A stretch of DNA of 5,145 bases from an uncultured Alphaproteobacteria bacterium. Its GTDB lineage: Bacteria; Pseudomonadota; Alphaproteobacteria; Rs-D84. The stretch covers positions 1 through 5,145 of the forward strand of contig CALXPA010000075.1 of NCBI GenBank assembly GCA_944390185.1, written 5' to 3'. The position numbers and the translations under genes were made by a program. Shown in pieces: positions 1 through 5,145 of the stretch (the stretch's first letter is position 1; every line of letters begins with the position of its first letter). The notes under the pieces are model-generated. The model was not told where the DNA came from, did not search any database, and saw only the letters and a program-made list of their open reading frames with translations.

Positions 1-1113
1 GTCGTATATCTCATTATTGTGTTCTTTATAGGGATGTTTCAAGCACTCTTCTTCGTTGAGTTCTATTCCAAGCCCCGCTTTGTTTCCTATCTTTATACGC
101 CCGTCTTTATATTCGAGATTTTCGTTCGTTATGAACTTACGGTACCCGACGTCGGAATACATTATCTCCAGAATACAGAAATTCGGACAGCACGCAGCGA
201 GTTGCAGCGTAGCCGCGTTGGCAACGGGCCCAGACGGATTATGCGGCGCAAACGGTATATAATTCGCCTCGGCTATCGCAGCGATCTTTTTAAGTTCAAT
301 TATCCCGCCCGCGTGAGATACGTCGGGCTGAATATAGTCCGCCGCCCGAAGTCTGAACAGTTCGTTATAGTCAAATCTCGTATAAAGTCTTTCCCCTGCG
401 GATATTGCGACGGGCGATTTATCCCTTACGGCTTTCAACGCTTCGAGATTGTTCGGCGGAACGGGCTCTTCAAACCACATTACCTTGAACTGCGCTAGTT
501 CCTGCGCTATTTTTATTCCCGTAGGAACATCGAAACGCCCGTGTCCTTCGATTAAAAGATCGACATCATTCCCGACAGCCTCTCTTACCGCCGCAACGCA
601 TTTGAGCGCCGTATCGAGATCCTTATTCGAAATTTGTAAATAACTCTTGCCGAACGGATCCCATTTCATTGCGGTAACGCCGCGTTTTACCGCCTCTTTC
701 GCCTTTACGCCGAATTCCTCGGGCGTTTTCGCTCCCGCAAACCAACCGTTTATATAAATGCGGCAATCATCGTTTACCTTCCCGCCTAAAAGTTGATAAA
801 CGGGAACACCGAGCGATTTTCCGAGAATATCCCAAAGCGCCGTTTCCACGGCGGAAAGCGCGCTCATAAGTACCGCTCCACCGCGCCAATATGCATCACG
901 ATAAATATCATGGACATGCTTTTCAATTTGTCTCGGATCTTTCCCTACGAGATAGCTCTTTATATGTTCTATCGCGCCGACAAGGGCCTTTTCCTTATAT
1001 TCGAGAGTGCCTTCGCCTACTCCGTCTATTCCCTCGTCGGTATAAACTTTTACGAATACCCAGTTCGTCCTGTAACAATCCACGACAAACGTTTTAACGT
1101 CGGTTACCTTCAT
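1..1113 (-). CDS. D-galactonate dehydratase-like enolase-superfamily enzyme (mandelate racemase/muconate lactonizing type), C-terminus cut by window edge
   Basis: The frame opens with ATG at 1113 and stays open for 371 codons to base 1 without a stop. E. coli DgoD is about 382 aa, so probably only the last 10-20 residues are missing. Residues 1 to about 125 look like the enolase capping domain and the rest like the (beta/alpha)7beta barrel. Active-site motifs in order: TAMKWDPFG (147-155), IEGHGRF (188-194), WFEEPV (213-218), AGERL (239-243), QPDVSHAGG (262-270), APHNPSGP (289-296), ILEIM (314-318). Likely metal ligands are E189, E215 and E241; likely acid/base residues are H191 and H291. The 26-, 26- and 50-residue spacings match DgoD D183, E209, E235 and H285 as I recall them. 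Family members dehydrate aldonates to 2-keto-3-deoxyaldonates in the cytoplasm. E189 stands where DgoD has Asp, so the substrate may not be galactonate. The start overlaps the upstream MBL gene stop as ATGA, and only a weak GAAGAGA precedes it, so translational coupling is likely. Confidence 0.9.
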   Translation of the reverse strand, partial: MKVTDVKTFVVDCYRTNWVFVKVYTDEGIDGVGEGTLEYKEKALVGAIEHIKSYLVGKDPRQIEKHVHDIYRDAYWRGGAVLMSALSAVETALWDILGKSLGVPVYQLLGGKVNDDCRIYINGWFAGAKTPEEFGVKAKEAVKRGVTAMKWDPFGKSYLQISNKDLDTALKCVAAVREAVGNDVDLLIEGHGRFDVPTGIKIAQELAQFKVMWFEEPVPPNNLEALKAVRDKSPVAISAGERLYTRFDYNELFRLRAADYIQPDVSHAGGIIELKKIAAIAEANYIPFAPHNPSGPVANAATLQLAACCPNFCILEIMYSDVGYRKFITNENLEYKDGRIKIGNKAGLGIELNEEECLKHPYKEHNNEIYD

Positions 1114-1796
1114 ATTTTTATCTCTTCGTATATTTTCGGTATTACTTTATTTCGGCATATAAATTTTTCCGGATCTATCTCGTCGAACATCCCGAAATGT
1201 ATCGGAACGACTTTTTCCGCTTTCGTCTTTTCGGCAAATCTCGCCGCGTCGGTCATATTCATATTGTTTCCGACTCCGTTCACGGGCAGAAAAACAACTT
1301 TTATATCTTTCGGTAAATAACCGAAAATTTCTACCGAATAAAGCGTATCGCCGGTTATATAATAGTTTTCTCCCGTTTCTTCGTCCGTAATAACCACTCC
1401 GATTGCATTTTCGTCGCTGTGGACCGCTTTAACTGCGGTAAATTTGAATCCGTATTCCGTCCACTCGGTTCCGCGGTCTAACAAAACGTAGTTATTGTTT
1501 CCGTATTCTCTCGCTTTTTCCCAGACAGACATCGGACAAAGCACGGTCATATCTTTATACCGCTTTAAATATTCCCCCGCAGTTTCGGGATCGAAATGAT
1601 CGAGGTGATTGTGCGTAAATATCATTACGGACGGACGAATATCAAAAAAACTATTATCCGCCTTTACAAGCCTGTGATTCTTCGGATTTATCTTTTCTAC
1701 GGAATCGGACAAATACGGATCAACTATTATCTTTATATCTTTTTTCTCAAATAACAATCCCGCCTGTCCGAGCCACATTATTTTTATTTTATTCAT
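1110..1796 (-). CDS. MBL-fold metallo-hydrolase, possible sugar lactonase
   Basis: The 228-aa product is a compact metallo-beta-lactamase-fold protein. The N-terminal WLGQAGLLFE (8-17) and IIVDPYLSDS (23-32) are typical of the Lactamase_B_2/UPF0173/UlaG-like branch. The dinuclear metal motif HxHxDH is intact as H62-N-H64-L-D66-H67. Further likely ligands are H126 (AVHSDEN), D150 (YITGDT) and H200 (PIHFGMFDE). It has no signal peptide and is cytoplasmic. It is shorter than UlaG (about 354 aa), so L-ascorbate-6-phosphate lactonase activity should not be assumed; a general lactonase or phosphodiester-type hydrolase is as far as the family allows. A lactonase role is inferred from the coupled aldonate dehydratase, because sugar lactones must be opened before dehydration. 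Its start overlaps the end of the esterase gene by 8 nt. AAGGA lies 11 nt upstream of the ATG, inside the esterase reading frame. Its TGA overlaps the next ATG. Confidence 0.9.
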   Translation of the reverse strand: MNKIKIMWLGQAGLLFEKKDIKIIVDPYLSDSVEKINPKNHRLVKADNSFFDIRPSVMIFTHNHLDHFDPETAGEYLKRYKDMTVLCPMSVWEKAREYGNNNYVLLDRGTEWTEYGFKFTAVKAVHSDENAIGVVITDEETGENYYITGDTLYSVEIFGYLPKDIKVVFLPVNGVGNNMNMTDAARFAEKTKAEKVVPIHFGMFDEIDPEKFICRNKVIPKIYEEIKI

Positions 1797-3186
1797 TTAT
1801 TAAATTATCCTTAACTTTTATCGGTCCCATTGCGGGAAGATACCTGTTTCCCCCGTCGGATATCGTACACACGCAGTTGTTGCCTATCCCGTACCAGATA
1901 TCGGCGTTTAAAAGTTCGTCGTATTTAAGTTCGTTTCTTATTTTGACCTTATTGCCCGTCGACTCTATGTTCTGTATGTGCTTATACGGATAAAACCAAG
2001 TTTCTTCGCCGTTTAATTGTATGCTGAAACCTCTCGGCATGCCGAAAGTCTTTAACTCTCCTATAACGTTTTCATAGTAAACTTCAAGGTCGTAGCGGAA
2101 AGGCACGGTATCGCTTTGAACTATCTTAAAACCTTTGAATTTTATCGACGAGGCTCCGCCGTATCCGCAAAGGTTCGCCATCGACATTGCCGCCGCATTC
2201 CCGATTTCGTATTGCGAATAACTGTCTTTATGAATAAGATCGGAAAGTCCCGCGTTTATCGTAGAAACCGTGTCGCTGTCCTGAATTATATCGGGCAATA
2301 ATCTTTGCTTTTCTCTTATCGCGCTCCAACAGATATTCCCGTCTTTGCTTTCGTTCCACAGTTCGTTATACGCTATCTGATCGAATACGACGGCAAGGTC
2401 GCCGAAATTTTCTCGCCTTATATGTTCTATAAGATTATTCATTTTGCCGTTATATTGCTCCACTCCGGCATAAAAGCATTCCGCCTCGCCCTGATCCCAA
2501 TAAAGTCCGCGCGCATTGCCGCCGCATTCTTTAAGCCTTCTTATCATAGACGAATAGTAGTTTTTCTTTTCGGAGTCCGGCGCCCAGCTCTCGAGAGAAG
2601 ATCCGCCTATCCCGCACGGAATAACGCCTTGCGGCACACCCGTTATCTCGTGCATTTTAAGAGCAAAGGCGAATCCCGGTCCCACTCCGCGGTGTTCTTC
2701 ATACGGATACTCCACGTCCTCTTTATCGTAATCTTTCCAAGGCGAGTCCTTGCGGTAGTTTTTCCATTCGTCCGCGATATATGCGTCTTTGCTTTTCCAA
2801 AGCCGGTGTAAAAGCGGAACGGCGGGACGCCATTCGTCTTCCATATAAAAAGCACGGATGTTTTCGTTCGTATGTGTTCCGTAATACTCGTCTTTTTCCG
2901 TCACGACTCCCGCGCCTTCCATATTGCTCTGTCCGCCGAGGAGCCAAATGTCGCCGACGTAAATATCCTTAAACGAAACCGAACCTTCGTCGTCGGAAAC
3001 TGTTATTGAATACGGACCGCCCGTTTCTATACCGACAAGAAGATATTTCCCGTCATCTAAATTTTCTATTTTACCGACGTCGGTTCTGATTTCCCCCTTT
3101 GTCTTTGCGGCAAATATACACTTGCACTTTTCATTTTTATCTCTTTGGAGCACCGCTCCGTCCTTGAGTCCGTATAATATTTTCAT
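1789..3186 (-). CDS. Sialate O-acetylesterase / CE6-type carbohydrate acetylesterase (SASA domain), cytoplasmic
   Basis: This 465-aa protein carries the SGNH-like SASA esterase signatures in order. WLLGGQSNMEG (81-91) holds the predicted nucleophile S87. IGGSSLESW (193-201) forms the oxyanion-hole block. LYWDQGEAE (228-236) is the conserved QGE block. DLIH (316-319) supplies the predicted D316/H319 pair. Residues 1-75 look like a beta-rich N-terminal domain, and a second beta-rich stretch follows the catalytic domain (about 345-465), as in multidomain members. Family enzymes remove O-acetyl groups from sialic acids or from xylan-type and other glycans. No signal peptide is visible, so the likely substrate is an imported acetylated sugar or oligosaccharide. 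It is the first gene of a three-gene overlapping operon. ATG at 3186 is supported by AAGGAG 8 nt upstream and by the promoter region before it. Esterase family assignment is strong; the sugar is unknown. Confidence 0.9.
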   Translation of the reverse strand: MKILYGLKDGAVLQRDKNEKCKCIFAAKTKGEIRTDVGKIENLDDGKYLLVGIETGGPYSITVSDDEGSVSFKDIYVGDIWLLGGQSNMEGAGVVTEKDEYYGTHTNENIRAFYMEDEWRPAVPLLHRLWKSKDAYIADEWKNYRKDSPWKDYDKEDVEYPYEEHRGVGPGFAFALKMHEITGVPQGVIPCGIGGSSLESWAPDSEKKNYYSSMIRRLKECGGNARGLYWDQGEAECFYAGVEQYNGKMNNLIEHIRRENFGDLAVVFDQIAYNELWNESKDGNICWSAIREKQRLLPDIIQDSDTVSTINAGLSDLIHKDSYSQYEIGNAAAMSMANLCGYGGASSIKFKGFKIVQSDTVPFRYDLEVYYENVIGELKTFGMPRGFSIQLNGEETWFYPYKHIQNIESTGNKVKIRNELKYDELLNADIWYGIGNNCVCTISDGGNRYLPAMGPIKVKDNLINE

Positions 3187-3194
3187 TTTACTTT

Positions 3195-3200
3195 CTCCTT
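3195..3200 (-). promoter_or_regulatory. Ribosome binding site of the SASA esterase gene
   Basis: AAGGAG on the minus strand lies 8 nt before the ATG at 3186. It is a near-perfect Shine-Dalgarno match and fixes this start for the first gene of the operon. Confidence 0.8.
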
Positions 3201-3220
3201 TTTTGTCTTGTATTGATTTT

Positions 3221-3248
3221 ACTATAAAACAACGAATAAGTATATAAA
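3221..3248 (-). promoter_or_regulatory. Candidate sigma-A promoter P2 for the esterase-MBL-dehydratase operon
   Basis: TTTATA (3248-3243) and TATAGT (3226-3221) are separated by 16 nt on the minus strand, matching the -35 and -10 consensus at 4/6 and 5/6 positions. Transcription would begin near 3214 and give a leader of about 28 nt containing the AAGGAG ribosome site. The TTTCGTATC repeats would then lie upstream of the -35, where an activator could act. The region is very AT-rich, so chance matches are likely. Confidence 0.4.
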
Positions 3249-3294
3249 TATGTTACCCTCTCCTTTCGTATCGTTTCGTATCCATTCAAATCAA

Positions 3295-3322
3295 TTTCGT
3301 ATCAATTATACATGATACGAAA
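3295..3322. promoter_or_regulatory. Perfect 10-bp inverted repeat, candidate operator
   Basis: TTTCGTATCA (3295-3304) and TGATACGAAA (3313-3322) are perfectly complementary arms around an 8-nt AT-rich spacer. This is a classic layout for a dimeric transcription factor. No U-tract follows on either strand and the spacer holds a -10 hexamer, so an operator fits better than a terminator. Confidence 0.6.
3305..3310 (-). promoter_or_regulatory. Consensus -10 hexamer inside the palindrome (candidate promoter P1)
   Basis: A perfect TATAAT (3310-3305 on the minus strand) lies in the spacer of the inverted repeat. Only poor -35 matches exist: TCGTTA (3333-3328) at 17-nt spacing is 3/6. If used, transcription would start near 3298 with a leader of about 110 nt, and a protein on the palindrome would block it directly. 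It is an alternative or addition to P2. Confidence 0.35.
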
Positions 3323-3404
3323 CGAAATAACGAAATTAATGATTTACTTATTCAAAAAGGTTCCGGTTTTTTCATATCAAAATATAATAATTTTTCTCTT
3401 TCTT

Positions 3405-3743
3405 TCAATCTTGCTCCATGCCTTGTTCTTTTATAAAATCTGCAAGCGACATCATACCGTTTGCAGTATGCAACAAACAATTGATCCAAAAATTTTCGTA
3501 ACCGTAAGCACAGTTATTCCCCATCCAAAAGGTGGGAATCATTCCCGTTTCGGGGTTCTGCACTCTTGTTACCATATCCGCAAGCGTCATTGCCTTTTCC
3601 AAATAAAGACGCTCGCCTTTTAATTTATACATATTGACAAACGCCGTCATAATAGTGATTGTGCTGGAATCGATCGGAACGTAACAAGAATACTGCTCCA
3701 GCCCCGCAGGATAATACCAAGGAGTTGGCCCCCATGTTTTGTT
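3405..3743 (-). pseudogene. C-terminal 112 residues of the six-hairpin-like protein, separated by an in-frame TAG
   Basis: Directly after the TAG at 3746-3744, the same frame runs 112 codons to a TGA at 3407-3405. The first 31 residues include WGPTPWYYP, GLEQYSCYVPIDSS and further protein-like sequence. They have no start codon before M at 3650. The remainder holds helical repeat-type sequence (YLEKAMTLADMVTRVQN), GMIPTFWMG, and a typical amphipathic C-terminal helix. It reads as the last helices of the (alpha/alpha)n barrel begun upstream. No Shine-Dalgarno sequence precedes the ATG at 3650, so independent translation is unlikely. Without read-through this part is lost. The stretch from 3404 down to the operator region shows no convincing terminator. 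Confidence 0.75.
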
Positions 3744-3746
3744 CTA
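3744..3746 (-). other. In-frame amber codon (TAG) interrupting the six-hairpin-like gene
   Basis: The codon context is CCC GAA TAG AAC AAA. Frame and protein character continue unchanged on both sides. A single C-to-T change from CAG (Gln) would explain it. The three complete terminal stops visible in the other full genes and at the end of this frame are TGA or TAA, so TAG is used nowhere else in the window as a gene end. Confidence 0.85.
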
Positions 3747-4973
3747 TTCGGGATGTTCGTCCCAAACGACAAACTGATCCTCGACAAACCGCATCAAATC
3801 CACCGCCTCTTCAACCATCTTTTCATCCTTGGAAAGATATTTTGAGATGTAATCAATTAAACCGTTCGGGTGGAAATGGGTAAGATTTTCATAGGGCAAT
3901 GAGACGGGAATATCTTCAAACTGTCCCTCCCATTTATACTCTTTCAAACACTTGCCCGTAATGTAATTGTAATGGCCTGTTTCCAGTTTGTGCCAGGTTT
4001 CATCCTCTGTCATTTCATAAAGCTTCCGGAAAAAGTTTACGATTTGAAAATCAAGGCAAATGTTGTCTGAAAGCGGTTTTCCGCTCGCGCAATCATAAAG
4101 CAAATACCAACTGCCCGACGGAAGCACGTTCTTTTTGAAGTATTCCGCAATACGCAGCGCCGCATTGTAATACTTTTTATTCTTCGTCGCTTTATAAAGG
4201 GTAAGATATGCCATGCCGGCGCTGAAAGGATAAATCATCATTGTCGTACCGACGCAATTTTGCGCCGCGGGAGCGATTTTGTTCACGATCTCGGCATTTA
4301 AGTGTTCAAATGAATATGTAGGCGGCAACCCGGCCAAAGGATGAGTTCCGTCAAAACTGACGGAAAGCAAATAATCCGCGGCACGGCAAGCGAGTTTTAA
4401 CGAATTCTCGGCGCATGAAGGCTCTATTTCCGCATACTTCACCATGGCCCTTACGATAGCGCTTATCGTTTTTGCCGGGTATACGTTATGCGGGTAATCC
4501 GCCTTTGGTTTACCGTATTGAAGCCAATGCTGCACCGCATGATCGTTATAGATACAGCGATAAGCGGCCAACGCACATTCCCGGTAGGAACAACGTTTCG
4601 GAGGATATGCGTTACGGCCGGGAAACGACGGTAATTTATAAAAACTGCGCGCTCCTGAAATATGCTCCGGTTCACCCTTTTTGTTGAGTGATTCCACCTT
4701 CAAATGCACCACCCCTGCGGGAATATCTGCCCAAATCGGAGCGAGAGACGCCGTCGGCTTTTGCGCCTGAAACGTGTGCTTTTTTCCGTTTTTGTCTTCC
4801 GCCGTAAAAAGATACCCCGATGCAGATAAAACCCGCGGAAATTGAAAGGCGGGAACATACATGAACTGTGTAGAATAGCCGTTCCAAAAAGGTCTGTTGT
4901 CCACGCCGCCCAAATGGGCGGCCGTGGTTTCACTGCTACATTCAAGCAACGCCTGCTCGGCATATTTATCCAT
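3744..4973 (-). CDS. Six-hairpin-glycosidase-like (alpha/alpha-barrel) protein, N-terminal 409 residues before an in-frame TAG
   Basis: I recognise the fold type but not a named enzyme. Residues about 25-115 look beta-rich and accessory-domain-like (PAFQFPRVLSASGYLF, then PIWADIPAGVVHLKVE). From about 130 onward, paired amphipathic helices alternate with aromatic-rich loops, as in (alpha/alpha)6 carbohydrate enzymes. Examples are RAADYLLSVSFDGTHP (197-212), MAYLTLYKATKNKKYYNAAL (254-273), GSWYLLYDCASGKP (287-300) and GLIDYISKYLSKDE (371-384). No signal peptide is visible, so it is probably cytoplasmic. Catalytic residues cannot be assigned. AGGAGAG 7 nt before ATG 4973 supports this start. 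With the TAG read as an amino acid the protein would be 522 residues, a credible family length; at 409 it lacks its last helices and is probably inactive. Isoleucine is encoded mostly by ATT/ATC here (2 of 17 are ATA by hand count), unlike the downstream operon. A role in oligosaccharide breakdown is inferred from fold and neighbours. Confidence 0.7.
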   Translation of the reverse strand: MDKYAEQALLECSSETTAAHLGGVDNRPFWNGYSTQFMYVPAFQFPRVLSASGYLFTAEDKNGKKHTFQAQKPTASLAPIWADIPAGVVHLKVESLNKKGEPEHISGARSFYKLPSFPGRNAYPPKRCSYRECALAAYRCIYNDHAVQHWLQYGKPKADYPHNVYPAKTISAIVRAMVKYAEIEPSCAENSLKLACRAADYLLSVSFDGTHPLAGLPPTYSFEHLNAEIVNKIAPAAQNCVGTTMMIYPFSAGMAYLTLYKATKNKKYYNAALRIAEYFKKNVLPSGSWYLLYDCASGKPLSDNICLDFQIVNFFRKLYEMTEDETWHKLETGHYNYITGKCLKEYKWEGQFEDIPVSLPYENLTHFHPNGLIDYISKYLSKDEKMVEEAVDLMRFVEDQFVVWDEHPE

Positions 4974-4980
4974 AAATAAA

Positions 4981-4987
4981 CTCTCCT
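4981..4987 (-). promoter_or_regulatory. Ribosome binding site of the six-hairpin-like gene
   Basis: AGGAGAG on the minus strand sits 7 nt before ATG 4973, a strong Shine-Dalgarno match that decides this start. Confidence 0.8.
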
Positions 4988-4993
4988 GCGATG

Positions 4994-5021
4994 ATTATAA
5001 ATTCTTTTTATTTTCTGCAAA
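4994..5021 (-). promoter_or_regulatory. Possible promoter before the six-hairpin-like gene
   Basis: TTTGCA (5021-5016) and a perfect TATAAT (4999-4994) are 16 nt apart on the minus strand. Transcription would begin near 4987, at the very edge of the ribosome site, giving a leader of only about 14 nt. That is unusually short, so co-transcription with the upstream membrane protein gene is an equally good explanation. Confidence 0.25.
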
Positions 5022-5036
5022 GCGGTATTCGAATAA

Positions 5037-5144
5037 TCAGACGGGAACCAAAAACAATACCAACATACCGATAAACGCCAATACGACGCTGGCGATTTCC
5101 CTTTTGCTCGGTTTTTTATCCCCGAAGAAACAAAGAATCGTAGA
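5037..5144 (-). CDS. C-terminal fragment of a membrane protein, probable transporter (partial)
   Basis: The minus-strand frame entering from the right edge gives 35 residues and a TGA at 5039-5037. A charged loop (FFGDKKPSKRE) is followed by a hydrophobic helix, IASVVLAFIGMLVLFLVPV, that ends the protein. This GEKPSK-type loop followed by a final LAFIGML helix resembles the C-terminus of EamA/DMT-type drug-metabolite or sugar transporters, but 35 residues cannot settle the family. It lies 63 nt upstream of the six-hairpin-like gene on the same strand with no clear terminator between them, so the two may be co-transcribed. An uptake role for the sugar handled downstream is inference. Confidence 0.55.
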   Translation of the reverse strand, partial: STILCFFGDKKPSKREIASVVLAFIGMLVLFLVPV

Positions 5145-5145
5145 A

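Larger units (their letters stand above)
3264..3335. repeat. Cluster of TTTCGTATC repeats, probable regulator binding array
   Basis: TTTCGTATC occurs three times on the plus strand, at 3264-3272, 3274-3282 and 3295-3303, and once inverted at 3314-3322. The direct copies start 10 and 21 nt apart, close to one and two helical turns, so a bound protein would sit on one DNA face. Two further TTTCG pentamers on the minus strand (3327-3323 and 3335-3331) extend the array. The cluster sits in the only sizeable intergenic region, 78 nt upstream of the esterase start. Spaced TTTCG-type repeats are known in operators of some DeoR-family sugar regulators, but no regulator gene is in the window, so the protein is unknown. 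Confidence 0.65.

Noticed and set aside
19..498. Plus-strand open frame of 159 codons, and similar plus-strand frames at 793-1320 and 2305-2811
   Set aside because: They lie antisense to strongly supported minus-strand enzymes with intact active-site motifs, and their translations show no family resemblance.
3354..3373. A-run / T-run around GGTTCCGG that suggests a terminator after the six-hairpin gene
   Set aside because: Only the A and T runs pair; the inner GG and GG bases do not, so no stable stem forms.
3405..3650. Independent 81-codon gene starting at ATG 3650
   Set aside because: There is no ribosome site, and 31 upstream in-frame codons are clearly part of the same protein, so it is the detached end of the larger gene.
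5026..5035. Palindrome TATTCGAATA just upstream of the six-hairpin gene
   Set aside because: Ten AT-rich bases with a central TTCGAA and no second copy nearby; easily chance, and it differs from the TTTCGTATC motif.
1..5145. CRISPR, tRNA, rRNA, insertion sequence or phage features
   Set aside because: No spaced long repeats, cloverleaf-like sequences, transposase frames or terminal inverted repeats are visible on either strand.

Overview
The window looks like a chromosomal carbohydrate-catabolism locus from a low-to-mid GC Gram-positive-type anaerobe, most plausibly a gut-type Clostridia/Bacillota member. This rests on the strong AGGAG-type ribosome sites, the ATA-rich codon use of genes 1-3, and the family mix of CE6-like esterase, small MBL hydrolase, galactonate-dehydratase-like enolase and six-hairpin protein. 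TGA and TAA serve as terminal stops, so the standard bacterial code is assumed. The organism call is inference. Every supported gene lies on the minus strand, so transcription runs from high to low coordinates.

Right edge (5145-4974): the last 35 codons of a membrane protein, probably a transporter, then a 63-nt gap. Next (4973-3405) is a large gene of (alpha/alpha)6-barrel, six-hairpin-glycosidase-like appearance. It reads as one continuous frame of 522 codon positions, except for a single in-frame TAG at 3746-3744 that splits it into 409 and 112 residues. The sequence after the TAG still looks fully protein-like, so this is a recent nonsense mutation, a sequencing error, or a read-through/recoding case.

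Middle (3404-3187): a 218-nt gene-free, AT-rich control region. It carries three direct copies of TTTCGTATC and one inverted copy. The inverted pair forms a perfect 10-bp palindrome whose 8-nt spacer holds a consensus TATAAT on the minus strand. A second promoter-like pair sits closer to the next gene.

Left (3186-1): three tightly coupled genes with 8-nt and 4-nt overlaps. They are a SASA/CE6-type carbohydrate O-acetylesterase (465 aa), a small metallo-beta-lactamase-fold hydrolase (228 aa), and a D-galactonate-dehydratase-like enolase-superfamily enzyme cut by the window edge (371 residues present). A plausible joint role is intracellular breakdown of an acetylated sugar: deacetylation, opening of a sugar lactone by the MBL protein, then dehydration of the aldonate to a 2-keto-3-deoxy acid. 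The substrate cannot be read from the sequence. Codon use differs between the three-gene operon (ATA-rich isoleucine) and the split upstream gene (ATA-poor), suggesting separate origins for the two halves.
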